The notes: generated from the sequence alone by a model not told the origin. 64,000 nucleotides of DNA from Thermoflexaceae bacterium (GCA_015075555.1 JABTUD010000002.1:186001-250000), one strand, 5' to 3'. Counted from the first letter of the stretch, positions 8,902-17,380 are shown. Numbers and translations are program-made.

Positions 8902-9810
8902 ATGACCCGGATGCCTGCCCTGGCCCTCACTGCCGTCCCCGGACGCCGCCGCTGGACCGTCGATATCGCGCGCGAGATAGAGCGCCGCGGCTTCCAGGGG
9001 ATCTACTGTGCGAGCTTCGGCGACAGCCTCGGCCTCTGCCTCTCCATTGCCCACGCGACCAGCGAGATAAGGTTCGGCACCGCCATTGTCCCCATCTACA
9101 TGCGCAGCGCCTTCGACATGGGGCAAAGCGCGGCCTACATCCACGAGATCAGCGGCGGGCGGTTCTACCTCGGGATCGGGGTGAGCCACGCCCCCACCCA
9201 TGCCCGGCTGGGGGTGACCGCCGGCAAGCCGCTGGCCGACACGCGCGCCTACGTTGAGGCGATGCGCGCGGGCACGCAGCAGTACGGCGAGCTCCCTCCC
9301 ATCGTGCTCGCCACCCTGCGCAAGAAGATGGTGCAGCTATCGGTCGAGATTGCCCAGGGCGCCACGTGGGCCAACGCCTCACGTTCGCACATGGCCGCTT
9401 CGCTCAGCCACATCCCGGAGGAGATGCGCGACGGCGACTTCTTCATCGGCGACATGATCCCCACGTGCATCGACGACAACGACCGCAACGCCGCCATGAA
9501 CGTGGCGAAACGGACTCTCACCGGCTACGTGATGCTCCCCAACTACCGCAACTACTGGAAGGAAGCGGGCTACGTGGAGGAGATGGAGGCAGTCGAGGCC
9601 GCCCTCGCCGCGGGCGACCGCGACCGCCTTCCGGGGCTGATGTCCGAGCGCTGGCTGGCGGACTCGTGCCTCTTCGGGAGCACGAAGGAGGTGCGCGAGG
9701 GCCTGGAGGCGTGGTTCGCGGCCGGGGTCAAGACACCGATGCTGGTGCCGTCTTCGACGAGCGGCGGCCAGGTGAAGGCCATCGAGGAGCTGTTCGCGGC
9801 CTTCTCATAG
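8902..9810 (+). CDS. luciferase-like (LLM class) oxidoreductase, probably F420-dependent
   Basis: A TIM-barrel flavin or deazaflavin oxidoreductase of 302 residues. Family features are the N-terminal strand followed by EIERRGFQGIYCASFGD, IRFGTAIVPIYMRSAF, the segment ISGGRFYLGIGVSHAPTH, and a C-terminal strand MLVPSS. The ATG at 8902 is favoured over the TTG at 8887 because GGAG sits 9 nt upstream (8889-8892). Since this genome encodes FO synthase (49584-52043), F420 is the likely cofactor rather than FMN; substrate unknown. It is probably transcribed after hisS. Confidence 0.8.
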   Translation: MTRMPALALTAVPGRRRWTVDIAREIERRGFQGIYCASFGDSLGLCLSIAHATSEIRFGTAIVPIYMRSAFDMGQSAAYIHEISGGRFYLGIGVSHAPTHARLGVTAGKPLADTRAYVEAMRAGTQQYGELPPIVLATLRKKMVQLSVEIAQGATWANASRSHMAASLSHIPEEMRDGDFFIGDMIPTCIDDNDRNAAMNVAKRTLTGYVMLPNYRNYWKEAGYVEEMEAVEAALAAGDRDRLPGLMSERWLADSCLFGSTKEVREGLEAWFAAGVKTPMLVPSSTSGGQVKAIEELFAAFS

Positions 9811-9855
9811 GCGGGCGCCTTGCCCCCCCGGCGGGCGGTGCGCGAAAGTGGAAGC

Positions 9856-10614
9856 ATGTTCGAAGCAGAGCTGGAAGCCGCCATCGCCGCTGCCCGGGAG
9901 GCTGGCGACGAAGTCGTGCAACTACGCCGGAACGGATTGCGCTACGGACACAAGGCCGGCCGCGAGCTCGTCTCCGAGGCAGACCTGCACGCCGCCGAGC
10001 TGCTGTATGAGCGGCTCGCGAAGCGCTTCCCCGGCGTCGGCTGGCTCAGCGAAGAGCACCGCGACACGGCCGACCGCCTGCGCTGCGACCGCGTCTGGGT
10101 GGTGGACCCGATCGACGGCACGCGCGAATACCTGATGGGCCTGCCCGAATACGCGATCTCGGTCGCACTGGTGGTGGAGGGCGAGCCCGCGCTGGGCGTG
10201 GTCTACAACCCGGCAACGGGCGAACTGAGGGCGGCAGGGTGCTGGGACGCCCAGGAGCGTCCGCCCGGGGAGGCCCGCGACGGGTTTGAGGTGCTGGTGG
10301 GCCGGGGGGAACATGGCTACGACGACCTCCCACCCCTGCCGCGGGACGCGCGTTCGCGCGGCATCGGCAGTGTCGCCTACCGGATGTCGCTCCTGGCAGC
10401 GGGCACGGGCGACGCGGTGCTCACGGGCTACGGCCGGGCCGAATGGGACGTGGCGGCCGGCGCCGCGCTCTGCCGCGCCGCAGGCCTGCGCGTGACCGAT
10501 GCGCCCGGGGCCCGGCTTCGCTTCAACCAGGAGGACCCGTACGTTCGCGGCCTGCTGGTGGCCGAGCCTGGCCTCCACCAGCGCATCCGCCACTACTGGG
10601 ACCTGGTGACATAG
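9856..10614 (+). CDS. inositol-monophosphatase-family phosphatase, CysQ/3'(2'),5'-bisphosphate nucleotidase-like
   Basis: A Mg-dependent, Li-sensitive-type phosphatase of 252 residues. The first metal site is E67 (LSEEH) and the second is DPIDGT at 84-89; the distal AEWDVAAGAALCRAAG matches the C-terminal WDxAAG motif. It may hydrolyse PAP from sulfate assimilation, or inositol or sugar phosphates; the sequence alone does not separate these. The ATG at 9856 gives the usual N-terminus. Its 3' end overlaps the end of tilS on the other strand by 22 bp. Confidence 0.8.
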   Translation: MFEAELEAAIAAAREAGDEVVQLRRNGLRYGHKAGRELVSEADLHAAELLYERLAKRFPGVGWLSEEHRDTADRLRCDRVWVVDPIDGTREYLMGLPEYAISVALVVEGEPALGVVYNPATGELRAAGCWDAQERPPGEARDGFEVLVGRGEHGYDDLPPLPRDARSRGIGSVAYRMSLLAAGTGDAVLTGYGRAEWDVAAGAALCRAAGLRVTDAPGARLRFNQEDPYVRGLLVAEPGLHQRIRHYWDLVT

Positions 10615-12089
10615 GCCGGCGCCGCAGGCGCCAGCCTGGTTGCGACCACGTAGAGGGCTGTTTCGGGAGGCGCCGAGCCGCGGAGCGCTGGCGGCCCCCC
10701 GAGCAGCGCCAGCACCCCCGATGAATCGGCAAGAGCGAGCGCCTTTTCCCGTTGCCAGCGCGGCACGCGCTCGGCCAGCAGAACATCGGAGAGTTTGCGC
10801 AGGGCGCCGTGATAGCTGATGTGGTCGCCGGGCTGGAGTGGGCGAACCCGGAGGGGGCCCTTCAGGGCCGCGAGGTCCACTGTGGCGATGGATGCGCCGG
10901 GTTGTGACGGTGGCCCGCTGGTCATCGCCTGGATGCGCCAGGCATCGACGAGGGTGACCCCGGGGATTTCGAGCATGACCGGCCCTGCCAGCGCTGCGGG
11001 CGCCATCGCCGGACCAATGCGCACGAGCCCGGTCGAGACCTCAGCCACCAGCTGACCGAAAGCGACCACTCCCGCCCCTTTCTTGAGCACAGAGGCCAGG
11101 TTCCGCACCCGCGTGCGGTTTATCTCGGCGCTGAACCCATGGAAGGCGGCCTCGCGCTCGATGACCATCGTCGCTGCTTCAGACGGGAGGGCTGCGAATG
11201 CCGCCAGCGGGAAGATGGAACCGTCGGGCCCTCGCTCCTGCGGCCTTGCGGAAAGCGCCGCGTTCTCGATGGGCGCAAAGGCCTCGCGGGCGCTCTCTGC
11301 AAGGCCCACGAGAGCGCTGTCGATTGACGGGTTGATCTGCCGGAGCGCACCAAGCACTTCGTGCCGGATGCGGTTGCGCCCGATCGCCGTATCCAGGTTT
11401 GAAGGATCGTGCCGGGGCTCGATGCCGGCCTCGGCGCAGACTGCCATGGTCTCGGCCCGGCGGAGGACAAGCAGGGGCCGCACCAGCCGTTGTGCGGGGG
11501 CGCCGGGAACGTCGCTGGCCGGCAACATGCCCCGCAACCCGCGCACACCCGTGCCGCGCACAATCCGCTGCAGCACTGTCTCGGCCTGGTCATCGGCGGT
11601 ATGGCCGGTAGCGATGCAATCGGCTGCTTCCTTGCCCGCCGCGAAGGCGAGGAACTGGTAACGCATGCGCCGGGCCGCCTCTTCGGTGCCCATGCCTCGC
11701 TCGGCAGCAAGGGCGCGAACGTCGCCCTCGCCAGTAAGACAGCGGACATCGAGCCGGGCGCAGAGCGTGCGGGCAAACTCCAGGTCGTCCCCCGAATCCT
11801 GCCGCAGGCGGTGGTCGAAGTGGGCAGCCACGACTTCGAACCCGGCCTCCTCGCGCAGACGCAGGAGGAGCAGCAGGCAGGCTACCGAATCGGGACCCCC
11901 GGAGACCGCAACGAGCACCCTGCGCACGCCGCGGAAGAGCTTCTCCCGGCGGGCAAAGGCGGCTACAGACCGGGCGGCGCGGCCGGTGGCAGGGGCGTCA
12001 GCGGGGGAAGAGGCGTTGCCACCATTCGCCCGCGGGCCGCGACCCTTCGTCGAGCGGCGGGCTGATGACGACGAAGGGGACTTCTCCAT
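10593..12089 (-). CDS. tilS: tRNA(Ile)-lysidine synthetase
   Basis: Converts C34 of tRNA-Ile2(CAU) to lysidine, so that the tRNA reads AUA and is charged with isoleucine; the reaction uses ATP and lysine. The PP-loop SGGPDS is at about 63-68, followed by the N-type ATPase domain (AAHFDHRLR, ATGHTADDQAETVLQR), and a C-terminal TilS domain (LRVRPLQPGDHI through KLSDVLLAERVPR). The start is unclear: the only in-frame ATG upstream of the conserved region is at 12089, which overlaps ftsB by 92 nt. A GTG at 11927 would leave too little before the PP-loop. It is the last gene of the leftward operon. Confidence 0.88.
   Translation of the reverse strand: MEKSPSSSSARRSTKGRGPRANGGNASSPADAPATGRAARSVAAFARREKLFRGVRRVLVAVSGGPDSVACLLLLLRLREEAGFEVVAAHFDHRLRQDSGDDLEFARTLCARLDVRCLTGEGDVRALAAERGMGTEEAARRMRYQFLAFAAGKEAADCIATGHTADDQAETVLQRIVRGTGVRGLRGMLPASDVPGAPAQRLVRPLLVLRRAETMAVCAEAGIEPRHDPSNLDTAIGRNRIRHEVLGALRQINPSIDSALVGLAESAREAFAPIENAALSARPQERGPDGSIFPLAAFAALPSEAATMVIEREAAFHGFSAEINRTRVRNLASVLKKGAGVVAFGQLVAEVSTGLVRIGPAMAPAALAGPVMLEIPGVTLVDAWRIQAMTSGPPSQPGASIATVDLAALKGPLRVRPLQPGDHISYHGALRKLSDVLLAERVPRWQREKALALADSSGVLALLGGPPALRGSAPPETALYVVATRLAPAAPAYVTRSQ
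10614..10636. terminator. inverted repeat at the convergent cysQ-like/tilS junction
   Basis: GGCGCC arms around GCA, extended by three more pairs beyond one mismatch, start at the last base of the rightward gene's stop codon. It lies within the last codons of tilS. There is no U-tract, so a terminator role is tentative. Confidence 0.25.
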
Positions 12090-12324
12090 CTCGCACGTAT
12101 CCGAGCTGGCGGCGGGCTTCCTGTTCGACGTAGGCATCGGAAGCCACGTAGTCGCGCACCGCTTCGAGGTACTTCTTCTTCTCCTCAAGCACGGTGACTT
12201 CGCGTTCCGCCTGCTTCCGGTCATCACCGAGCTGGTGGGCCCGCAGTGCGCCGAGGGCAGCGGTGTAGAGGAAATAACCCGCAATCACCAGGCAAGCAAG
12301 AAAGACGAGGCGACTACGACTCAA
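11998..12324 (-). CDS. FtsB/DivIC-type septum formation initiator
   Basis: A small bitopic division protein of 108 residues: short cytoplasmic N-terminus, one membrane helix (about 6-24), a heptad-rich coiled coil (about 30-65, QAEREVTVLEEKKKYLE), then the family motif YVEQEARRQLGYVRDGE. FtsB/DivIC joins FtsL and FtsQ in the divisome and transmits activation to septal wall synthesis. It lies between a histidine phosphatase and tilS; in many bacteria ftsB-like genes sit near eno or tilS, which supports the call. Confidence 0.85.
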   Translation of the reverse strand: MSRSRLVFLACLVIAGYFLYTAALGALRAHQLGDDRKQAEREVTVLEEKKKYLEAVRDYVASDAYVEQEARRQLGYVRDGEVPFVVISPPLDEGSRPAGEWWQRLFPR

Positions 12325-12348
12325 GAAGGACCTTCCAACCCAGCCAGG

Positions 12349-12984
12349 TCACACGCTACGCCCATGTCGATCAAGGTTCAAGGCGCCAAGATGACACGTG
12401 TCATTCAGCCCCCTGACCACCACCCGCTTCCCGTCCACGGCGAACGAGGAGATGGAGGCGACATCGACGGTCACGGAGCGGAAGGCAGCGGCATCGAGCC
12501 CCATGAGGCGGCAGGCGAGCACGCGCAGGACGAAGTTGTGCGAAACCACGGCCACATCGCCCGCCGCCGGGTCGAGCAGCTCCGGGATGAGCGGTAGCAG
12601 ACGCCGTTCCAGGTCGCGGATGCTCTCGCCCCCGGGCATCACTGCCTCGTGGCCCTCCGGGCCCATCCATTGCTCAAGGAAGGGGCCGAAACGGGCGCGC
12701 AGCTCCGGGAAGGTAAGGCCCTCGGCCTCGCCGGCGTCCAGCTCGATGAGCCCGCTGCGAATGGCCGGCTCCAGGGCGTGGCGCCGGCCAATTGCCGCGG
12801 CCGTTTCGCGGGCGCGCTGGAGGGGGCTGGTGTAGACACGGGCGAGCGGCGCGGAAGCGAGGGCTTCTCCCGCCGCGGCGGCCTGTTGCTCACCGAGAGG
12901 GGTGAGGGCAACATCCTCGCGGCCGAGGGAAACGCCGTCGCGATTATGGGCGGTCTGCCCGTGGCGAACCAGGTAGAGGTTCAC
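12349..12984 (-). CDS. histidine phosphatase family protein (phosphoglycerate-mutase-like)
   Basis: Cytosolic phosphohydrolase of 211 residues. The catalytic RHG is at residues 7-9 (YLVRHGQT), with supporting residues in SPLQRARETA, the Glu in LIELDAGEAEG, and the second histidine in VVSHNFVLR. Such proteins include alpha-ribazole phosphatase (CobC), and the neighbouring B12-dependent mutase genes make that one possibility, but nucleotide or sugar phosphatases look the same at this level. The GTG start at 12984 overlaps the stop of the upstream GNAT gene (GTGA), so translation is coupled. Confidence 0.8.
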   Translation of the reverse strand: MNLYLVRHGQTAHNRDGVSLGREDVALTPLGEQQAAAAGEALASAPLARVYTSPLQRARETAAAIGRRHALEPAIRSGLIELDAGEAEGLTFPELRARFGPFLEQWMGPEGHEAVMPGGESIRDLERRLLPLIPELLDPAAGDVAVVSHNFVLRVLACRLMGLDAAAFRSVTVDVASISSFAVDGKRVVVRGLNDTCHLGALNLDRHGRSV

Positions 12985-13481
12985 TCGCGGTCGCGGCCGT
13001 CGCCCGCGCTAAGCGGCGCCCAGAGCCGCTGGATGAAGGGCGTGAAGCCCATTGCCTTCCAGAACTGCTCGGCGCCCGTGTCCAGGGCAAGGACGGGCAT
13101 TTCGAAGTGCGCCACGCCCTCGTACGACGCGGCCCAGCGGGTGAAGGCGCCGAACAGGTCGCGCCCCGCCCCCTGGCGGCGGCACGAAGGCTCTACGTAG
13201 AGGTAGCCGATGGTGGCGTGCCGTTCGGGCAGCCGGTCGGGCTGGCTTGCTTCGATTCCCCCGCTGATGAACCCCGCCAGGCGGCCATCGACCTCCGCCA
13301 CGAAGGTCGCCGAGGCGCGGCGCTGGAACACCTCGGTCAATCCTTCGAAGAACTCCTGCTCGGAGACGGGCGCCGGGATGATGCGCCGATCGATGGAGGA
13401 GTTGTGGGCGCGGAGGTTGGACCAGGCGGCGAAGAGCGCCGGGCCATCGGAAGGCTGCGCGGGCCGGACACGTACGGTCAT
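12981..13481 (-). CDS. GNAT family N-acetyltransferase
   Basis: Acetyl-CoA-dependent acyltransferase of 166 residues. Motif A is YLYVEPSCRRQGAGRDLFGA (RxxGxG pyrophosphate loop), preceded by strand 4, and the C-terminal FWKAMGFTPF matches motif B. The acceptor is unknown. It is coupled to both neighbours, by a GTGA overlap with the phosphatase gene and an ATGA overlap with the DUF2344 gene. Confidence 0.8.
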   Translation of the reverse strand: MTVRVRPAQPSDGPALFAAWSNLRAHNSSIDRRIIPAPVSEQEFFEGLTEVFQRRASATFVAEVDGRLAGFISGGIEASQPDRLPERHATIGYLYVEPSCRRQGAGRDLFGAFTRWAASYEGVAHFEMPVLALDTGAEQFWKAMGFTPFIQRLWAPLSAGDGRDRE

Positions 13482-14176
13482 TCGTATCTCCCCCGCCGCC
13501 GCCAGGCATCGCGGGCGGGCGACGGCTCATCGAGGTGGAGTGCGACCCTGGCAATCATCCCCGGCTCGTGGCCGGGAAACAATGCCGCGACCACGACCTC
13601 GGGCCGGATGGTGAGGTCCTGGTGGGCGCGCAGGCGCATCGTCAGCCGCGTGCCACCATCGAGCGGCCCGGCGGCAAGCTCAGATACGCCATCGCGCAGG
13701 TCGATGGTGCGGGCCTTCTCGCGGCGGTCATCTACCCATTCCATCGCGTCACGGGCGAGAAAGGCCTCGATGGCGGCCCCGGCATCGGCGGGGTCAAGCG
13801 CGGGGACGTCGACGCGGTAGTCGGCCCAGGCAAGGCACGACTGCGGCGCCGGGGCGCCGGCAGGCACCTCGGCTACGTTCGTGAGAATGAGGTCATCGGA
13901 CGCCTGGGCGGCGACGCGCGCCCGGAAGCTCTCCAGGGTGACGCGCTCATCCAGTGTCACATCCATGATCTCCGCCTCACCGATGAAGCCAAGCGGCAGG
14001 GGAGAGGCAAATGCGAGCCGGGGGTGGGGCGTGAAACCCTGCGAATAGGCGAGAGGGAGGCCAGCGCGGCGGATGGCGCGCTCCCAGAAGCGGAGCACGT
14101 CGAGGTGAGAGATATAGCGAATCCTTTCGCCCTTGCGGAACCAGACGCGGATACGCTGCGCGCTCATCGAACCCAT
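13478..14176 (-). CDS. DUF2344 (TIGR03936 family) radical-SAM-associated protein
   Basis: A 232-residue protein with the family start RVWFRKGERIRYISHLDVLR and the segment YSQGFTPHPRLAFASPLPLG. DUF2344 proteins are normally fused to, or encoded beside, a B12-binding radical SAM enzyme (TIGR03960 type), often near ribonuclease G. No radical SAM partner of that type is in this window, so its job here is unclear. A second ATG at 14167 may be the real start. It lies 23 nt after meaB in the same operon. Confidence 0.8.
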   Translation of the reverse strand: MGSMSAQRIRVWFRKGERIRYISHLDVLRFWERAIRRAGLPLAYSQGFTPHPRLAFASPLPLGFIGEAEIMDVTLDERVTLESFRARVAAQASDDLILTNVAEVPAGAPAPQSCLAWADYRVDVPALDPADAGAAIEAFLARDAMEWVDDRREKARTIDLRDGVSELAAGPLDGGTRLTMRLRAHQDLTIRPEVVVAALFPGHEPGMIARVALHLDEPSPARDAWRRRGRYE

Positions 14177-14199
14177 GCTAGCACCGGGAGAGGGGGCTT

Positions 14200-15135
14200 T
14201 CAGGCGCGGAGACGCGCGGCGAGAGATTCGGCGGCGCTGTGGGGATCGAGCCGGCGCGCCGCGACCTGCTGAACCAGGCTCTCCAGCTCTTCTTCGGGAG
14301 TGGCCTGGCGAATGCGCTCCAGCAGGATTGCGCGGGCAATCGAAAGCACCTGGTGGCGGGAGTCGATGGCGCGCTGCCGTTCGAGCTCGCCCGATGACTC
14401 CAGGTAGGCGCGATGCTCATCGATCGCATCGGCCAGTGCGTCCAGCCCTTCGCCCCTGGTCGCGGTGGTCTTCAGTACCGGGGGCCTCCGGCTGCCGGCG
14501 GGGGACAGGGTCAGCAGGGCCTGCAGCTGGCTCACGAGGACATCGGCGCCGGGGTGGTCGGCCTTGTTGACGACGAGCACGTCGGCGATTTCGAGGATAC
14601 CGGCCTTCATCGCCTGGATGTCGTCGCCCGTGCCGGGATTGTTGACGAGCACCGTGGTCAGGGCCGTCCCGGCAATCTCCACCTCGTCCTGGCCGGCGCC
14701 GACGGTCTCGATGATGACGTAGTCGAACCCGAAGGCGTCCATCACCGCCACAACGTCGTCGATGGTGGGGGCAAGCCCGCCAAGGGCGCCACGCGAAGCC
14801 ATGCTGCGCACGTAGACACCGGGGTCGAGCGTCAGGTCCTGCATGCGAATACGGTCGCCCAGAATGGCGCCGTGGGTGAAGGGGCTGGAGGGGTCAACGG
14901 CCACAATGCCGACGGTGTGCCCCCGGCGCCGGAACGCTGCCGCGAGAGCGCCCGTGAGCGTGCTCTTGCCCGACCCGGCGCCCCCGGTGACGCCGATCGA
15001 ATGGGCGCGGCCGGAGCGCGGGTATAGGGCGCGCAGACACTCGCGCCCCTCGGCGGTCTCGTTCTCAACGCGGCTAATGACGCGGGCGAGGGCGCGCCTG
15101 TCACCCTCAAGGAAGCGTTCGATGAGGCTGTCCAC
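14200..15135 (-). CDS. meaB: methylmalonyl-CoA mutase-associated GTPase MeaB
   Basis: G3E-family GTPase that gates cofactor loading and protects methylmalonyl-CoA mutase. In 311 residues it has the P-loop GGAGSGKST (51-59), AVDPSSPFTHGAILGDR (switch region), the base-interacting NKAD motif in VLVVNKADHPGAD, and IIETVGAGQDEVEI (Walker B/switch II). It follows the B12-binding subunit gene by 3 nt, the expected neighbour. The family is also called ArgK; the old arginine-kinase label is not supported. Confidence 0.93.
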   Translation of the reverse strand: MDSLIERFLEGDRRALARVISRVENETAEGRECLRALYPRSGRAHSIGVTGGAGSGKSTLTGALAAAFRRRGHTVGIVAVDPSSPFTHGAILGDRIRMQDLTLDPGVYVRSMASRGALGGLAPTIDDVVAVMDAFGFDYVIIETVGAGQDEVEIAGTALTTVLVNNPGTGDDIQAMKAGILEIADVLVVNKADHPGADVLVSQLQALLTLSPAGSRRPPVLKTTATRGEGLDALADAIDEHRAYLESSGELERQRAIDSRHQVLSIARAILLERIRQATPEEELESLVQQVAARRLDPHSAAESLAARLRA

Positions 15136-15138
15136 CAG

Positions 15139-15549
15139 CTACTTCTTCACGTGCTCAAAGACGAACTTGACGATGTCCTGCGTGTTGGTGCCGGGCCGGA
15201 AGATCGCCTGGAAGCCGAGGCCGGAGAGCGCGGCGGTGTCCTCTTCGGGAATGATCCCGCCGCAGAAGAGCAGGACGTCATCGAGGCCGCGCTTCTTCAT
15301 CTCGTCAACGATGCGGGGGAAGAGCTCGAGATGGGCGCCGGAGAGAATGCTCAGCCCAACGACGTCGACATCCTCCTGCAGGGCTGCCTCCGCGATCATT
15401 TCGGGGGTCTGGCGGATGCCCGTGTAGATGACCTCGCAGCCACCATCGCGGAGGGCGCGAGCGACGACCTTGGCGCCCCGGTCGTGGCCATCGAGGCCGG
15501 GCTTGGCGATGAGCACGCGTATCTTGGTTGCTGTTGAGGGAGCGGTCAT
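15139..15549 (-). CDS. cobalamin-binding small subunit of methylmalonyl-CoA mutase
   Basis: A 136-residue B12-binding domain encoded apart from the catalytic barrel. DGHDRGAK at 20-27 contains the DxHxxG motif whose His22 replaces the dimethylbenzimidazole ligand of cobalt; [12 protein letters not shown] and FCGGIIP are the other two cobalamin-binding segments. It is the only such domain visible in the window, so it probably serves the large subunit at 17381-19036 and perhaps also the one at 43177-44883. GGAGAGA precedes the ATG. Confidence 0.92.
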   Translation of the reverse strand: MTAPSTATKIRVLIAKPGLDGHDRGAKVVARALRDGGCEVIYTGIRQTPEMIAEAALQEDVDVVGLSILSGAHLELFPRIVDEMKKRGLDDVLLFCGGIIPEEDTAALSGLGFQAIFRPGTNTQDIVKFVFEHVKK

Positions 15550-15601
15550 GGAAGTTGTTTCTCTCCGGAGATGGCGGGGCAGCGCCCCTGCTGGACGGTT
15601 A

Positions 15602-15991
15602 TCAAGAACGCTGAACGAGCTGTAAGTTTACGCCGTGCGTCGACTTCATCGAAACAAAGGCGATGCCGTTGTTTGGGTCTCCCACGCGCGCACCGAGGCC
15701 GCGGAGGTGGCTCACCGCCGCCTCGATGTCATCGACCGCCAGGGAAAGCATGAAAATGCCTTCGCCGCGTTCGGCAGCGAACCTGCCCACGGGCCCTTCG
15801 GCGCCCAGGGGCTCAATGAACTCCAGGTCGCTTTCGCCAACGGGCACGAAGGCGTTGCGAATGCCCAGGGCGGGCACTTCGCCACCCTTCGAGGGGTCCG
15901 GCTGGAAGCCAAAGTTCTTTTCGAAGGTTGCGACGCCCTCTGCCAGGCTCTTCACAACAATGCCGACGTGGTCGATCTTCTTCAGCTTCAT
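15602..15991 (-). CDS. VOC family protein, degenerate methylmalonyl-CoA epimerase paralogue
   Basis: A 129-residue two-module vicinal-oxygen-chelate protein that aligns end to end with methylmalonyl-CoA epimerase ([25 protein letters not shown]). Metal ligands look incomplete: the first His (IDH) is kept, but the GEGIHHI segment reads GEGIFMLSL, and the terminal Glu of the VLIEL strand is Gln (NLQLVQ). Epimerase activity is therefore doubtful. It could bind a related acyl-CoA, act as a regulatory partner, or catalyse another reaction. It is the third of three adjacent VOC genes. Confidence 0.78.
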   Translation of the reverse strand: MKLKKIDHVGIVVKSLAEGVATFEKNFGFQPDPSKGGEVPALGIRNAFVPVGESDLEFIEPLGAEGPVGRFAAERGEGIFMLSLAVDDIEAAVSHLRGLGARVGDPNNGIAFVSMKSTHGVNLQLVQRS

Positions 15992-15996
15992 TGAAC

Positions 15997-16404
15997 CTAC
16001 TCCTTGACGGGCAGCGCGTTGTACTGGATGAGAGCGAATGGGACGCCGTGAGTACCGCCCTTGACGGCTGAGATGACGGCCCCGGGCTGAACGGCGGGGC
16101 GGGGGTCCGAAGTCTCGTAGCCCGCAGCGCGAAGCGACCCAACAGCGTGCTGCATGTCGGGCACTGCCAGCACAAAGCCCCAGAGATTCGCCTTCACTTC
16201 GGCGCCCGGGACAGGCTGCGGCGGCCCACCGAACTCGAGCACAACCTCGCCGAGCTTCGCGAACTCCAGGTGTGCGCCAGTGCCGGGCCGCGACATCTTT
16301 CGCCGGATTTCGAAGCCGAGGTTCCGCGCAAACAGCGAGGCCGTCGCCGCGCTGTCGTTGGACGAGATGACGATATGGTCGATGTGGGTAGCGCCAACAC
16401 CCAT
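15997..16404 (-). CDS. VOC family protein of unknown function
   Basis: A 135-residue VOC protein, more divergent than its neighbours. HIDHIVISSND and ARNLGFEIRR mark the first module and GFVLAVPDMQHAV the second. A His and a central Glu (VVLEFGG) remain, but the epimerase GEGIHH segment is absent (NLWGFVLAV) and the last strand ends FALIQY without Glu. It may be a glyoxalase-like enzyme on a different substrate. Gaps of only 5 and 6 nt to its neighbours place it in the mutase operon. Confidence 0.7.
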   Translation of the reverse strand: MGVGATHIDHIVISSNDSAATASLFARNLGFEIRRKMSRPGTGAHLEFAKLGEVVLEFGGPPQPVPGAEVKANLWGFVLAVPDMQHAVGSLRAAGYETSDPRPAVQPGAVISAVKGGTHGVPFALIQYNALPVKE

Positions 16405-16410
16405 CGCCGG

Positions 16411-16821
16411 CTAGTGCCCCCCGGGGAGCGGCGTGGCGAATTCGACCAGGACACCGTGGTTCGACTTCGGGTGGAGGAAGCAGATCATCCCCGCCAGCCC
16501 GGGCCTGGGCTTCTCATCGATGAGCTGGATGCCTTTGGCGCGGGCCGCTTCGAGTTCCCGGTCCACATCGTCGGATTCGAAGCAGATGTGGTGCATCCCT
16601 TCGCCCCGGGAGGCAAGGAACCTGGCCACGCCAGTGTCGTCGCGCGTGGGCTCGAGGAGCTCAATTTCTGATTGACCGATTTGCAGGAGGATGCCACGCA
16701 CTCCCTGGTCCTCGATCACCCGGTCAGCAGTCACGGCAAGGCCGAGAGCATCGCGATAGAACTTGAGCGCCTCATCGGCGCTTTTCACGACAATCCCAAC
16801 GTGGTGGACTTTGGTGAGCAT
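16411..16821 (-). CDS. mce: methylmalonyl-CoA epimerase
   Basis: Interconverts (S)- and (R)-methylmalonyl-CoA so that the mutase can use the carboxylase product. At 136 residues it is the family's usual length and keeps all expected metal ligands: His in VHHVGIVV, Gln in DQGVRG, His in EGMHHICF and Glu in GVLVEFA, with the signature IELLEPTRDD. The ATG at 16821 is chosen; a longer frame extending to 17034 overlaps the DinB gene and has the wrong composition. It is the true epimerase among the three VOC genes. Confidence 0.9.
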   Translation of the reverse strand: MLTKVHHVGIVVKSADEALKFYRDALGLAVTADRVIEDQGVRGILLQIGQSEIELLEPTRDDTGVARFLASRGEGMHHICFESDDVDRELEAARAKGIQLIDEKPRPGLAGMICFLHPKSNHGVLVEFATPLPGGH

Positions 16822-16840
16822 CGGCCTTCTTGCGAACCTC

Positions 16841-17380
16841 TCAGTTGGTGGATGCGGCTTCTTCGGGAACGGAGGCGGGGCCTGTGTGGCGAGCGCCCGC
16901 CATGCCCGCCAGCCGGGCGGCGATCTCGTGCCAGTGGTCGCGATCGTGGTCGAGGACGGAGTGGACAAGGCGGCGGTAGGTGGAACCTTCCGACGCGAGG
17001 TCCTCGTCGCTAAGAGCTTCCAGCTCTTCGACAAGGCGCGCCCGCCCCCCGCGAAGCTGTTCGAGGATGCTCCAGAAGTTCAGGTCGCGCTTCCGCTCAA
17101 CGTGGTCCTGGTTCCAGCGGTCGATCTGCGCCTGTTCGAAGTCGAACAGGGTGGGGCGTTGCCCCTCGCGAAGTTCCCGGATGGCAGTCACAACTTCGGC
17201 CTCCCAGGTGGCCACGTGACCAACGATGTCCTTCAACGACCACTCACCGATGAAGGGGCGTTCGATGTCGCGGATGCGGCAGGTCTCGACATTGCGGATG
17301 AGCTGGTTGCGCTCGACATCGAGCTGGTGGAGGAGCTGGCGGCGTTCGTCGGCGAGGGCGCCGGCGTCGTTGTTGGCCAC
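16841..17380 (-). CDS. DinB-like four-helix protein
   Basis: A 179-residue helical protein of the DinB/YfiT/maleylpyruvate-isomerase fold group. Putative metal-binding histidines are in LKDIVGHVATWE and in VLDHDRDHWHE, the usual spacing. Members include thiol-transferases that use mycothiol or bacillithiol and many of unknown function; nothing here decides. It abuts the mutase gene with no gap, so it is co-expressed with methylmalonyl-CoA metabolism. Confidence 0.7.
   Translation of the reverse strand: MANNDAGALADERRQLLHQLDVERNQLIRNVETCRIRDIERPFIGEWSLKDIVGHVATWEAEVVTAIRELREGQRPTLFDFEQAQIDRWNQDHVERKRDLNFWSILEQLRGGRARLVEELEALSDEDLASEGSTYRRLVHSVLDHDRDHWHEIAARLAGMAGARHTGPASVPEEAASTN

Noticed and set aside
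12090-12284. Extended tilS reading frame
   Set aside because: The extra 65 residues are the out-of-frame reading of ftsB.
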